A program made the position numbers and the translations under genes. This document shows, in pieces, positions 17,198 through 26,441 of a stretch of DNA of 64,000 nt (position 1 is the stretch's first letter; every line of letters starts with the position of its first letter). The stretch lies in assembly GCA_016196755.1 (NCBI GenBank), contig JACPXC010000045.1, forward strand, positions 1-64,000. Reading direction: 5' to 3'. The notes below the pieces were generated by a model that was not told the DNA's origin, ran no database searches, and saw only the letters and a list, made by a program, of their open reading frames with translations. The DNA comes from Elusimicrobiota bacterium. Lineage in GTDB: Bacteria; Elusimicrobiota; Elusimicrobia; UBA1565.

Positions 17198-18787
17198 CCG
17201 CGCCGCCTTGGCCAGCTCGGCGTCGCGCAGGACGCGCTTGAGGACCTTCTGCAGGGCGTTCTTCGGCAGCTCGGGCACGAGCTCGATGTCGCGCGGACGC
17301 TTGTAGGCGTCGAGCTTCTCGCGGCAGAAGCGGTGGAGCTCCGCGGTGTCGGCCGCGGCGCCTTGCCGCAGGACGATGAAAGCCTTGATGCGCTCGTCGT
17401 TGTCGGCGTCGGGGATGCCGACCACGGCGGCCTCGGCCACGTCGGGATGGCCGGAGATAACCTGCTCGACTTGGGCCGAGAAAACCTTGAGGCCCTTCAC
17501 GATGATCATGTCCTTTTTTCGGTCGCGGATGTGGAGATAGCCATCCGCGTCGACGACGCCGATGTCGCCGGTCTTAAACCAGCCCGACGGCGTCATCGCC
17601 GCGCGAGTGGCTTGGGCGTCGTGGAGGTAGCCCTTCATGACGTTGGGGCCCTTGATGAGGACCTCCCCCTCCTGCCCCTCGGGCAGGAGCGCGCCGTCCT
17701 CGGCGGCGACGGCGACCGACACGTCGGCGATCGGCGGGCCCACCGAGCCGACCCGCAGGCGGCCCGGGCGGTTGATCGTGGCCACCGGGGAGGTCTCGGT
17801 CAGGCCATAGCCCTCGAGGATCTCCAGGCCGAAGGCGGCCGCGAACTCCCGGTGGGTCTGGGGCGAGAGCGGGGCGGCTCCGGAGACCGCGATGCGTACC
17901 TTGCGGAAGAACCAATAGCGCAGGACCCAGGCCTTGAGGCCGCAGGCCTGCTTGGCCAACAGCGAGTAGACCTGCGGCACGGCCGCGAACACGCTGACCC
18001 GGTGGCGGCCCATGAGTGTGAGCCAGGGCTTGGGCGGCGTCAGCGAGGCCACGATCACGTTCTTGCCGCCCAGGCGCAGAGGGATGAGGACGCAGGCCGT
18101 CCAGGCGAAGCTGTGGAACATGGGCAGGAGCGTCATCGAGACGTCGGACTCACTCAGGCCCATGGCGGAGATCGAGGCGTCGCAGTTGGAGACCAGGTTG
18201 CCGTGGGTCAGGACGACGCCCTTGGGCCGGCCGGTCGTGCCCGAGGTGTAGAGCACGGCGGCGGCGTCCTCCGCCGACACCTCCGAGGCGTCCTCAAAGG
18301 GCGGCTGGGCGTCGACCGCGTCCCAGAAGTTTTCGGTGGCCCCCGCTTCGGGCCCGCCGCGGCGCGCGCCGGTGCGGCGCCGCTCGTCGGTGGTCCACAC
18401 CCGGGTCAGCGCCGGGCAGTCCTTCTGGGCGCCTTGCACGCCCTTGAGGAACTCGCGCGAGGCGACGACGGCCTTGGCGCCGCAGTGCCGGAACATGTAG
18501 GCCAGCTCGTCTGGCTTGGTGATCATGAAGTTTATCGGCACGGCGACGGCGCCGATGCGCACGAGTCCCAGATAGGCGACGACGAAGGCGGGGTCGTTGC
18601 GGTGCACGATGCAGACGTGGTCGCCCTTGGCGAGCCCGGCCTGGCGGAACGCCGCCGCGGCACGCAGGACCAGGTGCCGGAGGGCTTGGAAGGAGGTCTC
18701 CTCCTCGGCCCCGTCCTTTACGGCAAGGAGAGCGACGGCGGCGGGCTTGCGGGCGGCTGAGCGGTCGAGCAGGTCGTTGAGGTTCAT
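17186..18787 (-). CDS. AMP-forming acyl-CoA synthetase (fatty acid type)
   Basis: The 533-residue ligase activates a carboxylic acid with ATP and CoA. The P-loop-like YTSGTTGRPKG is near residue 180, GYGLTETSP near 328, and the adenylate-binding TGDIGVVDADGYL with the RKKDMI hinge near 410-430. The C-terminal catalytic lysine is in KNALQKVLKR. Long- or medium-chain fatty acids are the likely substrates, from the motif context. Its ATG overlaps the stop of the transporter permease by 4 bases. Its own stop lies inside the dispersed repeat. Confidence 0.9.
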   Translation of the reverse strand: MNLNDLLDRSAARKPAAVALLAVKDGAEEETSFQALRHLVLRAAAAFRQAGLAKGDHVCIVHRNDPAFVVAYLGLVRIGAVAVPINFMITKPDELAYMFRHCGAKAVVASREFLKGVQGAQKDCPALTRVWTTDERRRTGARRGGPEAGATENFWDAVDAQPPFEDASEVSAEDAAAVLYTSGTTGRPKGVVLTHGNLVSNCDASISAMGLSESDVSMTLLPMFHSFAWTACVLIPLRLGGKNVIVASLTPPKPWLTLMGRHRVSVFAAVPQVYSLLAKQACGLKAWVLRYWFFRKVRIAVSGAAPLSPQTHREFAAAFGLEILEGYGLTETSPVATINRPGRLRVGSVGPPIADVSVAVAAEDGALLPEGQEGEVLIKGPNVMKGYLHDAQATRAAMTPSGWFKTGDIGVVDADGYLHIRDRKKDMIIVKGLKVFSAQVEQVISGHPDVAEAAVVGIPDADNDERIKAFIVLRQGAAADTAELHRFCREKLDAYKRPRDIELVPELPKNALQKVLKRVLRDAELAKAARARP

Positions 18788-19668
18788 CGCTGCCTCGGGT
18801 CTAGGATGTCGCGGAAGGCGTCGCCTAAAAGGTTCCAGCCCAGCACGAAGAGGAAGATGGCCGTTCCGGGGATGACCACCGTGTGCCAGTAGGCCAGCGG
18901 GCTGCCGGAGGCGCCGAGGATCCAGTTGCGCGACATCGAGATGAGCTGGCCCCAGTCGGCATAGCCCACCGGCGCGCCGAGGCCGAGGAATGAGAGCGCC
19001 GCCGCCGAGAGCACGACGGCGCCGGTGTTGAGCGAGGCCACGACCAAAACGGGGTAGATCGAGTTGGGGATCACGTGGCGGAAGAGGATGCGCATGTCGC
19101 CGGCTCCCAGCGCGCGGGCGGCCAGGACGAACTCGCGTTCCTTGACGGTGAGGACGTCGCCGCGCACCAGACGCGCGTAGGACGGCCAGGAGACCGCCGC
19201 CAGCGCCAGCACGACGTTGTCGAGGCCGGGGCCGCGGACGGTTACGACGACCACGGCCAGGATGACGCTCGGCAGGGCCATGACCACGTCGGTGAGGCGC
19301 ATGAGCAGCTCGTCGAACCAGCCGCCGTAGAATCCGGCCAGTCCCCCCACCAGGATCCCGACCGCCAGCGAGACGAACACCACCTTGACCCCGATGCTCA
19401 GGGCCGTGCGCGTCCCCCAGACGATGCCGTAGTAGAGGTCGTACTGCTGCTCGGTGGTGCCGAACCAGTGGCGGGCGTCGGGGCGGCGGGGGTCGGAGCT
19501 GTAGCCGTCCTGCGGGATGAGGTAGGGGTCGCGCGAGTTGGGCGCGGGCCGGGCCAACAGCGGCGCCGCGGCCGCGATGAAGCCGAAGGATGCCAAGAGC
19601 CCCAGGCCGGCCAAGGACAGCGGTTTGCGCCTGAGGTTCTTCCAGGCCGCCTTGAGCGCGTCCCTCAT
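18784..19668 (-). CDS. peptide ABC transporter permease, DppC/OppC family
   Basis: The 294-residue inner-membrane protein has an N-terminal hydrophobic segment (about 18-40), a periplasmic loop with HWFGTTEQQYD, and five more segments. The ATPase-docking EAA-like loop reads EFVLAARALGAGDMRILFRHVIPN. It pairs with the DppB-type gene just upstream (4-base overlap). No ATPase gene accompanies this set; those at 38-40 kb are candidates. Confidence 0.9.
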   Translation of the reverse strand: MRDALKAAWKNLRRKPLSLAGLGLLASFGFIAAAAPLLARPAPNSRDPYLIPQDGYSSDPRRPDARHWFGTTEQQYDLYYGIVWGTRTALSIGVKVVFVSLAVGILVGGLAGFYGGWFDELLMRLTDVVMALPSVILAVVVVTVRGPGLDNVVLALAAVSWPSYARLVRGDVLTVKEREFVLAARALGAGDMRILFRHVIPNSIYPVLVVASLNTGAVVLSAAALSFLGLGAPVGYADWGQLISMSRNWILGASGSPLAYWHTVVIPGTAIFLFVLGWNLLGDAFRDILDPRQR

Positions 19669-20687
19669 TTAAAGCGGATCCGCGGGTCGACTACGGCGTA
19701 GAGGATGTCGGCGGCCAGGTTGCCCAGCACGAACAGGCTCGAGGTGAGCAGGGCCACGCCCATCACGGCGGGCACGTCGAGCTGGAGCGCGGCCTGCGCG
19801 ACCCAGCGCCCGATCCCGGGGTAGGCGAAGACGGTCTCGGTGATGAGGACGCCGCCCAGAAGCTGGACGAACAGGATCGAGGCGATCGTGATGACCGGGA
19901 TCCAGGCGTTGCGGCGGGCGTGCGCTATGACGGCGGCTTCCGACAGGCCCTTGGCGCGCGCGGTGCGCACGTAGTCCTTGCCGAGCTCCTCGAGCATGGA
20001 GGAGCGGGTGACCCGGACGAGGAGGGCCATCGTGATGTAGGTCAACGTCGCCGCGGGCAGGACAAGGTGCCTGAGGGCGTCCACGAAGAGGGCCCACTCG
20101 CCGTTGAGGAGCGAGTCGAGCAGGATGAGGCCGGTGAAGGCGTTGAAGGCGGCGTCGTGGACCACGATGTCCGACTCCAGCGAGTAGCGGCCGGGCGGAA
20201 AGAGGTTGAGGACGCCGTAGAAGACCATGAGGAGGATCAGCCCCAGCGCGAACGACGGCAGGGAGTAGCCGGTGATCGAGATGAAGCGCGAGAGCTGGTC
20301 GACGAGCTTGTCCTTGTGGACCGCGGACAGGGTGCCGAGCCAGACCCCGAGCACCATGATGGGGATGAAAGCCAGCACGGAGAGCTCGATGGTCGCCGGG
20401 AAGAACGCCCGCACCGCCTCGGTGACCGGCATCTTGGCGGTCTCGGAATAGCCCAGGTCGCCGCGCGCCACCTTTCTCAGCCAGCGCAGGTACTGCTTGT
20501 GGAACGGGTCGCGCAGGCCGTGCTCCCGGATGACCGCCTCGAGCGAGGAAAGCTGGCGGGGGTCCTTGATATACAGGGACGCCCGGCTCTCCGGCGAGAG
20601 GGTCTGGAACAGCCCGAAGAGCAGCATCGTCACCCCGGCCAGGACGAGCGGCAGCATGGCCAGGCGCTTGAGGACGAACTTGGCCAA
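19665..20687 (-). CDS. peptide ABC transporter permease, DppB/OppB family
   Basis: The 340-residue permease has the standard start MAKFVLKRLAMLPLVLAGVT, an N-terminal helix, a periplasmic segment with GLRDPFHKQYLRW, and the docking loop DYVRTARAKGLSEAAVIAHARRN. It forms the channel with the next gene and lies 7 bases after the binding-protein gene. An insertion with NLFPPGRYSLESD makes it slightly longer than typical. Confidence 0.9.
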   Translation of the reverse strand: MAKFVLKRLAMLPLVLAGVTMLLFGLFQTLSPESRASLYIKDPRQLSSLEAVIREHGLRDPFHKQYLRWLRKVARGDLGYSETAKMPVTEAVRAFFPATIELSVLAFIPIMVLGVWLGTLSAVHKDKLVDQLSRFISITGYSLPSFALGLILLMVFYGVLNLFPPGRYSLESDIVVHDAAFNAFTGLILLDSLLNGEWALFVDALRHLVLPAATLTYITMALLVRVTRSSMLEELGKDYVRTARAKGLSEAAVIAHARRNAWIPVITIASILFVQLLGGVLITETVFAYPGIGRWVAQAALQLDVPAVMGVALLTSSLFVLGNLAADILYAVVDPRIRFK

Positions 20688-20694
20688 GGGAGTG

Positions 20695-22479
20695 CTATTC
20701 CTTCCAGACCGTGTAGAACGGCGACATGTACGGCGAGTCGGGCCAGACCGCGTTGTATTCGAAGCCCTTCACCCACTTGCGCTGAGTGCGGTAGCGCACC
20801 GCGTTGAGGATGAAGATCGTCGGGCAGTCCTCGTAGGCGATGGCCTGCACGCGCTTGTATAGTTTCTCGCGCTTGGCGGGGTCGATCTCGCGCATGGCCG
20901 AGTTGATGAGCGCGTCGGCCTCGGCGTTCTTGTAGTGCTGGAGCTGGGGGTACTTCGCGCTCGAGTGCATGAACGGGAAGGCGAAGTTGTGGGCGTCCGG
21001 GTAGTCGGGCGCCCAGCCCAGGATGAACATGGGGAGCTTCGAGGAGTTGGACTGGTCGAGGAAGGTCGACCACTGGATGGCTCGCGTGTCGATCTGGAAC
21101 TTGGGGTTGATCGACTCGACGGCGCGCTTGAGCATGTTCGCGATGACCTCGCGCGGCTGGTTGCCGCTGTTGTAGGCGATCGTGAACTTGAAGCCCTTCT
21201 CCCACGCCTTGCCGCCGTGGGCCTTTCGGAAGTACTGCTCGGCCTTCTGCAGGTCGAAGGGGTAGTTGGGCTGGCTCGGATTGTGGCCGGGCAGGCCGGC
21301 CGGGATGAAGCCGCTGGCGCGCGTCCCCTTGCCGCGGTTGACGTCCTTGATGAAGCCCTCGGCGTCGAAGGCGTGGGCAAATCCCAGGCGCAGGTCCTTG
21401 TCGGAGAAGAAGTCCGACGGGATGCCTTCGCCGTCGAGCTTGCCCGAGCCGACGTTGGGGTTGCCCTGGACGTCGATCTTGAAGACGAAGAAGATCGTCG
21501 GGTTCATGTCGATGCGCGGCAGGTCGTCGATGACCTCCACGCCGTCGATCGACTCGAGCAGGGGCTTGGCCAGGCTGTCGGCGTAGATCGAGTCGGCGTC
21601 GCCGGCCGCGAGCATCAGCTTGCGGGTCTGGAACTCGTCGACGCCCTTGACCACGACGCGCTTGAGCTTGGCGGGTTCCCGCCAGTAGCCCGCAAAGCGC
21701 GTCATGATGATCTCCTTGGTCTTGGAGTCCCAGCGCTCGAGCATGAAGGGGCCGGTCCCGTCCGGGCGGCTGTGGAAGCCCTCGGAGGTTTTCTGGGGGT
21801 TGTTGTGCTTCTTCCAGGTCTCCTTGCTCCCGTCCCAGGCGCCCACCGACGCGCCGTAGGCCTTCGAGACGACCGGCGCCCAACTGGCCAGCACGGTGAG
21901 GATAGGGGCAAACGGCTTGGAGAGCTTGAGCACGACCTTGTCGCCGTCGACGGTCACCGCCGCGGCCACCTTGTCGTAGACGTCCTCGATGAGCTTGCCG
22001 GCCTCGTCGCGCGTCGAGGCCAGGCCGGTGACCGGCTCGAGGAGCAAAGAGGACGGCCCGCCGTTTCGGTCGTAGAGCATGAAGCGCATGAGCGAGTAGC
22101 GCACGTCCTCGGGCGTGACCTCCCCGCCCTGGTGGAACTTGACGCCTTTGCGGATCGGGAAGGAATAGCTCCGGCCGTCGGCGGAGACGAGGCCGTTGGC
22201 GACGCTGGGGACTTTCTCGGAGATCAGGGGCTCGAGCTCCGACATGCTCGAGCCTCTGTATTGGACCAGCGGTTCGTAGAGGTTCAGGATGATGGCGTGG
22301 CTGGCGGTGTCATAGGCCCAGGCTGGGTCGAGCGAGTCGATGTCCTGGATCGTGACGTGGACGAAGGTGGTCTTGTCGTGGGCGCCGCCGGGCTGGGCGG
22401 CCGGCGCGGGCGCTTCCTTCTTGCCGCAGGCGACGGCGAAAGCGAGGCTCAGGACCAGCGGGGCTAGGTTCCGGCGCAT
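20695..22479 (-). CDS. peptide-binding lipoprotein, extracellular solute-binding family 5
   Basis: The 594-residue product has a lipoprotein signal (MRRNLAPLVLSLAFAVACG, with Cys-18 as the lipidated residue). It then shows the family 5 fold: LDPAWAYDTASHAIILNLYEPL, the long mid-region FSDKDLRLGFAHAFD and LPMFILGWAPDYPDAHNF near the C-terminus. It captures peptides or similar ligands for the DppBC-like permeases. GGAGAG lies 4 bases before the ATG. No ATPase is in this operon. Confidence 0.92.
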   Translation of the reverse strand: MRRNLAPLVLSLAFAVACGKKEAPAPAAQPGGAHDKTTFVHVTIQDIDSLDPAWAYDTASHAIILNLYEPLVQYRGSSMSELEPLISEKVPSVANGLVSADGRSYSFPIRKGVKFHQGGEVTPEDVRYSLMRFMLYDRNGGPSSLLLEPVTGLASTRDEAGKLIEDVYDKVAAAVTVDGDKVVLKLSKPFAPILTVLASWAPVVSKAYGASVGAWDGSKETWKKHNNPQKTSEGFHSRPDGTGPFMLERWDSKTKEIIMTRFAGYWREPAKLKRVVVKGVDEFQTRKLMLAAGDADSIYADSLAKPLLESIDGVEVIDDLPRIDMNPTIFFVFKIDVQGNPNVGSGKLDGEGIPSDFFSDKDLRLGFAHAFDAEGFIKDVNRGKGTRASGFIPAGLPGHNPSQPNYPFDLQKAEQYFRKAHGGKAWEKGFKFTIAYNSGNQPREVIANMLKRAVESINPKFQIDTRAIQWSTFLDQSNSSKLPMFILGWAPDYPDAHNFAFPFMHSSAKYPQLQHYKNAEADALINSAMREIDPAKREKLYKRVQAIAYEDCPTIFILNAVRYRTQRKWVKGFEYNAVWPDSPYMSPFYTVWKE

Positions 22480-22555
22480 GATTCTCTCCTTAATAAAGCC
22501 TGGGCCGATGATAACAAAACCTGGAACTTATTGTGGCTCGGAGTGTCGAAGTGCT

Positions 22556-23761
22556 ATGAGAAACCCGATGCCGCGCCTGCTTGCCGTGTTCGTCGCCGCG
22601 ACGTTGGCCGTTCCCGCCCATGGAGGCCCTTCCATGTCCACCAGCCCGCTCAGCCGAGGCGGCGCCGAGTTCGCCGTCGACCTGTACAAGAGGCTGGCTG
22701 TCGAGAAAGGCAACCTTTTCCTGTCCCCCTATAGCGTCGCCGGCGTCCTGGCGATGGCTTACGGCGGCGCCAGGGGTAAGACCGCCGCGGAGATGGCTAA
22801 GGTCCTGCGCCTGCCGGGCCCGCCCGAGGAGACCCACCGCCTCTTCGGCGAGCTCAACGCCTCGCTCGACGCGGCGGGCAGGGACGGAGAGGTTGAGCTC
22901 CGGGCAGCGAACGCCCTCTGGGGCATGAAGGGCTACGCGTTCAAGAAGGAGTTCCTCGCCCTTCTCTCCGGGAGTCACGGGGCGGGTCTGCGCGAGTTGG
23001 ATTTCGGCGCCTCAGCGGCGGCCGCCGACGCCATCAACGGATGGGTCGAGGCGGAGACCAAGGAGAAGATCAAGAAGCTCATCGACCCCGGGGCTCTCGG
23101 CTCGGACACCCGGTTGGTCCTGACCAACGCCATCTACTTCAAGGGGCTCTGGCAGTCCCAGTTCAAGAAAGTCAGCACCAACGACCAGCCGTTCACGACG
23201 GCGGCGGGCGGAAAGGTCCAGGCGCCGCTCATGAGCCAGCTCGGAGACTTCGGCTACCACGAGACGCCCGAGCTGCAGGCGCTGGAGCTGCCCTATCGGG
23301 GCGAGCGCCTATCGATGGTCGTCCTTCTGCCGAGGAAAGCCGACGGACTGCCGGCCCTTGAGCGCTCGCTGACGGCCGTCGGGCTGTCGGCGTGGCTGGG
23401 GAAGCTCGAGACGCGCGAAGTCCTGGTCTATCTGCCCCGCTTTAAGACCACCGCCCAGTTCGGGCTGGCGCCGACCCTAGGCGCGATGGGGATGCCGGCG
23501 GCGTTCGCGGGCGGGGCCGACTTCTCGGGGATCGACGGCGGGCGCGAGCTCTTCGTCTCGGCCGTGGTCCACAAAGCCTTCGTCGACGTCAACGAGGAGG
23601 GCACCGAGGCCGCGGCGGCCACCGGGATGACGCTGGGGATCGAGTCCGTGGCGCCCGAGCCTCCGACGTTCCGCGCCGACCATCCGTTCCTGTACCTCAT
23701 CCGCGACAAGGCCACGGGGAGCATCCTCTTCATGGGGCGGCTCGAGGACCCGAAGGCGTAG
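22556..23761 (+). CDS. secreted serpin (serine protease inhibitor)
   Basis: The 401-residue protein has a signal peptide (MRNPMPRLLAVFVAATLAVPAHG) and a full serpin fold: NLFLSPYSVAGVLAMAYGGA, LTNAIYFKGLW, and the hinge EEGTEAAAATG near residues 348-358. The loop then reads MTLGIESVAPEPP before FRADHPFLYLI. By counting from the hinge as in alpha-1-antitrypsin, the scissile bond would be Glu-Ser, though the loop may shift it. The small-residue hinge implies a working inhibitor. I chose the ATG at 22556 because the signal starts there. Confidence 0.92.
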   Translation: MRNPMPRLLAVFVAATLAVPAHGGPSMSTSPLSRGGAEFAVDLYKRLAVEKGNLFLSPYSVAGVLAMAYGGARGKTAAEMAKVLRLPGPPEETHRLFGELNASLDAAGRDGEVELRAANALWGMKGYAFKKEFLALLSGSHGAGLRELDFGASAAAADAINGWVEAETKEKIKKLIDPGALGSDTRLVLTNAIYFKGLWQSQFKKVSTNDQPFTTAAGGKVQAPLMSQLGDFGYHETPELQALELPYRGERLSMVVLLPRKADGLPALERSLTAVGLSAWLGKLETREVLVYLPRFKTTAQFGLAPTLGAMGMPAAFAGGADFSGIDGGRELFVSAVVHKAFVDVNEEGTEAAAATGMTLGIESVAPEPPTFRADHPFLYLIRDKATGSILFMGRLEDPKA

Positions 23762-23861
23762 GGAACTTTTCGCCCCCCGTTGGCGTATTAACGTCCTGGG
23801 GCTTAAACCAAGCGAGCGGGTCGCGTCGTTTCTGAGCCGGGATGGCCTTCTCACGGAGGTC

Positions 23862-24119
23862 ATGCGGTGGTCGGCCGAGGTCCCTGGACGATGGGAGGCC
23901 GACCGGCCTGGCGCCGCCATCGTGCAAATCCGTAGACGGCGAGGTCTCAGCCAGCGCGCGCTGGCTGAGCTGGCAGGCGTCGGTCAGGGCCACGTCCAGC
24001 GCGTGGAGGCCGGCCTCGACCGCCGTGTCTCGACCTTGAAGCGCTTGCTGGCAGCGATGGGCTGCAAGCCGCTTCTGGCCTTGGCTCCGCTGACCGCGGC
24101 GGATTGTGAATCACCATGA
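23862..24119 (+). CDS. small XRE-family DNA-binding protein (HipB-like)
   Basis: The 85-residue protein has a helix-turn-helix: IRRRRGLSQRALAELAGVGQGHVQRVEAG, followed by STLKRLLAAMGCKPLLALAP. GGAGG lies close to the ATG. The frame is open upstream but has no usual start codon there. Proteins of this size often act with a HipA kinase or other toxin, but none follows. A perfect 7-6-7 dyad spans its stop codon. Confidence 0.75.
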   Translation: MRWSAEVPGRWEADRPGAAIVQIRRRRGLSQRALAELAGVGQGHVQRVEAGLDRRVSTLKRLLAAMGCKPLLALAPLTAADCESP

Positions 24120-24126
24120 TGATTCA
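24107..24126. promoter_or_regulatory. 20-base dyad over the stop of the XRE gene
   Basis: TGAATCA and TGATTCA flank CCATGA, which contains the TGA stop. It could be the site bound by the encoded regulator, or a weak hairpin without a U-tract. Confidence 0.4.
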
Positions 24127-24256
24127 AACTGTGTCTGGACGCAGCTTGAAGCATCCATTTGCGTCAGTTCTTGGCGCCGGACTTTGGCTTAGCCTGGGTC
24201 CTTTGGGTCCGGCCGCCGCGGGCCTAAATCCCCTGACCTCTTGGCGGCTGCAGTGC

Positions 24257-24262
24257 TATCCT
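24257..24262 (+). promoter_or_regulatory. candidate -10 element TATCCT
   Basis: TATCCT is 6 bases upstream of the ATG at 24269. A CTGACC lies 18 bases further upstream as a possible -35. The spacing suggests a leaderless transcript. Confidence 0.4.
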
Positions 24263-24268
24263 CAAAGG

Positions 24269-24904
24269 ATGCGATTAGCCCTGCTGGTTCTGCTTGCCGC
24301 CGTCCCCTCCTTCGCCCAGGAGAGCCGCGAGCCGGCGATTAAGGCGATCAATCCCGAAGCCGAGCTGATCCTGCGCTTTTTCGATACGCCCGGCGGCCTC
24401 GGCGTCATCCAGGTGGCCGCGGCCGGCGGGGCTGCGCGCAAGTCCTTATCCCTGGTCCCGCAGTACGCAGGCCTAGAGACCGAGTTGACCTTCACCGGGC
24501 CCGGACCCCTCGACCGATTGGAGAAGTTGGCGGCCGCGCCTGAGGCGGCCGGCTCCGACATCGAGGCCCCCGAAGACCTCCGCGACGCCTTGGGCGCCAT
24601 GACGCCGATGCCGCCAGGCGCCACCCAGCTCCCGCCCATGGCAATCTTGAAGAACGGTGCAGTTTCGGAAACGCAACATGAAGGTCTGACCCCGAACGCA
24701 ACAAAGCCGGCCGTTATCGTAGGCCCGGCCGGCTGGTTGGTCCTGACTCGGAAGACTGGCCGCGTCATCCGTCCTCTAAAGACCCCGGCGGATCTGGAGC
24801 GTTGGGCGAACACCGCCGAGCTTCAGCGCCGTGCCTATGAGTCGATGATAAAGCCCGCCTTCGTCAGCCCCAGCGCGCCGATCCCTCCCTCCGCCCCGCA
24901 TTAA
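24269..24904 (+). CDS. secreted protein of unknown function
   Basis: The 211-residue product has a short signal peptide (MRLALLVLLAAVPSFAQ) and a Pro/Ala-rich soluble part with no family I recognise. A stretch AVIVGPAGWLVLTRKTGRVIRP may form a small beta domain. I chose the ATG at 24269 for the signal peptide; the frame opens earlier with no signal. It overlaps the convergent phosphatase stop by 4 bases. Confidence 0.55.
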   Translation: MRLALLVLLAAVPSFAQESREPAIKAINPEAELILRFFDTPGGLGVIQVAAAGGAARKSLSLVPQYAGLETELTFTGPGPLDRLEKLAAAPEAAGSDIEAPEDLRDALGAMTPMPPGATQLPPMAILKNGAVSETQHEGLTPNATKPAVIVGPAGWLVLTRKTGRVIRPLKTPADLERWANTAELQRRAYESMIKPAFVSPSAPIPPSAPH

Positions 24905-25545
24905 TTGAAGAGTCCGACGAGCTGGGCCGGCGCCGTCACCTCGAAGTCGGGCTTGAGCTTGCGCACGGCGGCGGGCTTGCCGTAGCCGTAGAGGGCCGCT
25001 ACGGAGACGGTCGCGGCGGCCTTGCTGGCCTGCATATCGGCGGTGGAATCTCCCACGTAGGCGGCCCGGCTTGGTTTCACCGAGAACCGCTTGCAGGACT
25101 CGAGGAGCGGCATCGGGTCGGGCTTGCGGGCCTTGAAGGCCTCTGCGCCGTAGACGGCGGCGAAATGAGCGGCTAGTCCAAGCTTGGCCACCAACGCGTC
25201 GGCGAAGGGCTGCGGCTTGTTGGTGACGATGACCTTCTTGATGCCCTTGTAGTGCTCCAAGACTCCCATCATCCCGGGATAGACGGCCGTGGTGTCGACG
25301 AGATGCTTCGCGTAGAGCGTCTCGAACGAGACTACGAGGCCGTCGAGGCGCGCCGCGGGGGCTTTCCCCTCCAACAGCTGGTCGAACACGTAGCGCGGCC
25401 CCTGGCCGATGAGGCCGCGGATGCGGTCCTGCGGGTGCGGCTCGAGGCCCGCCGCCACCAGCGAGCGGTTGACCTGGGCGGCGATGTCGGCCATCGAATC
25501 GATCAGCGTGCCGTCCATGTCGAACATGAGGAGCTCGATGGTCAT
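24901..25545 (-). CDS. HAD phosphatase, phosphoglycolate phosphatase-like
   Basis: The 214-residue enzyme has the HAD motif DMDGTLIDS with the nucleophile Asp near residue 9. The helical cap is at about 15-80, followed by VTNKP, then KPDP and GDSTADMQA for the metal site. It probably hydrolyses 2-phosphoglycolate, a product of DNA end repair and oxidised nucleotides, but related HAD enzymes take other phosphate esters. Its ATG overlaps the OppC stop by one base (TGATG). Confidence 0.88.
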   Translation of the reverse strand: MTIELLMFDMDGTLIDSMADIAAQVNRSLVAAGLEPHPQDRIRGLIGQGPRYVFDQLLEGKAPAARLDGLVVSFETLYAKHLVDTTAVYPGMMGVLEHYKGIKKVIVTNKPQPFADALVAKLGLAAHFAAVYGAEAFKARKPDPMPLLESCKRFSVKPSRAAYVGDSTADMQASKAAATVSVAALYGYGKPAAVRKLKPDFEVTAPAQLVGLFN

Positions 25546-26441
25546 CAGCCGACCTTCTTGGGGTCGAAGGCGTCCTGGAGGGCGTCGGTGAGCATGTTGA
25601 ACGCCATGACCAGGACGAAGAGCAGGACCGTGGCGCCGGTGACCTCCCACCACTTGCCGGCCGCCAGGTCGAGTCGGGCGTTGGCGATCATGACGCCCCA
25701 GCTGGGCTCCCCGGCGATGCCGAGGCCGAGGAACGACAGGATGACCTCGTTTTTGACCGCGGCGATGAAGTCCAGCGAGAGGAACACGAAGATGAGGTGG
25801 GTCAGGTTCGGCGCGATGTCGCCGAAGATGATGCGCCACTTAGAGGCCCCGAAGGACTCCGAGGCGAGCACGAACTCCATCTCCTTGAGACGCATGACCT
25901 CGGCGCGGACGTTGAAGTAGATCCCCACCCAGAACGTGCAGGTCAGGGCGACGACCACGCCGAGGAAGCCCCGGCCGAAGGCGTAGGAGATGCTGACGAT
26001 CCAGAGGATGAACGGCACCGAGTTGATGGCCGTGTAGACCCAGAGCAGGAGGGCGTCGACCCAGCCGCCGAAGTAGGCGGAGATGCAGCCGAGGACCACG
26101 CCGATGAGGACGGCGCAGACCGAGACGATGAGGCCGATCGCGAAGGCCTGCTTGATGGAGTAGACGAGCTTGGTGAGGACGTCGCGGCCCTGGATGTCGG
26201 TGCCAAGCAAAGAGCGCGCGCGGACGCCCGGGTCCTTGATGGTGCTGTAGTATTCTCCCGGGCGCACGAACTGCGGGCCCACGGCGGTCGTGGCCTGGTC
26301 GAGGGTGCAGAACAGGCCGAGCTTGACCCCCGCGGCGACCAGGCCGAATACGGCGACGACGGCCAGTCCCGCCATGCCGAAGCGGTCGCGCCGGAACTTG
26401 CGCAGCGACTTGCGGATCAGCGACTCGCCGCGCCCGGTCAC
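25545..26441 (-). CDS. peptide ABC transporter permease, OppC family
   Basis: The 298-residue permease starts at a GTG that overlaps the OppB stop (GTGA). It has an N-terminal helix, the LLGTDIQGRDVLTKLVY motif and the docking loop EFVLASESFGASKWRIIFGDIAPN. A short periplasmic part between residues 40 and 80 carries two Cys-free loops. It completes the Opp set whose ATPases and binding protein lie just upstream. A longer open frame upstream of the GTG is shadow. Confidence 0.9.
   Translation of the reverse strand: MTGRGESLIRKSLRKFRRDRFGMAGLAVVAVFGLVAAGVKLGLFCTLDQATTAVGPQFVRPGEYYSTIKDPGVRARSLLGTDIQGRDVLTKLVYSIKQAFAIGLIVSVCAVLIGVVLGCISAYFGGWVDALLLWVYTAINSVPFILWIVSISYAFGRGFLGVVVALTCTFWVGIYFNVRAEVMRLKEMEFVLASESFGASKWRIIFGDIAPNLTHLIFVFLSLDFIAAVKNEVILSFLGLGIAGEPSWGVMIANARLDLAAGKWWEVTGATVLLFVLVMAFNMLTDALQDAFDPKKVG

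Noticed and set aside
24190-24230. short direct repeat GGTCC-TTTG-GGTCC before the secreted unknown gene
   Set aside because: It is too short to be meaningful and is not seen elsewhere.
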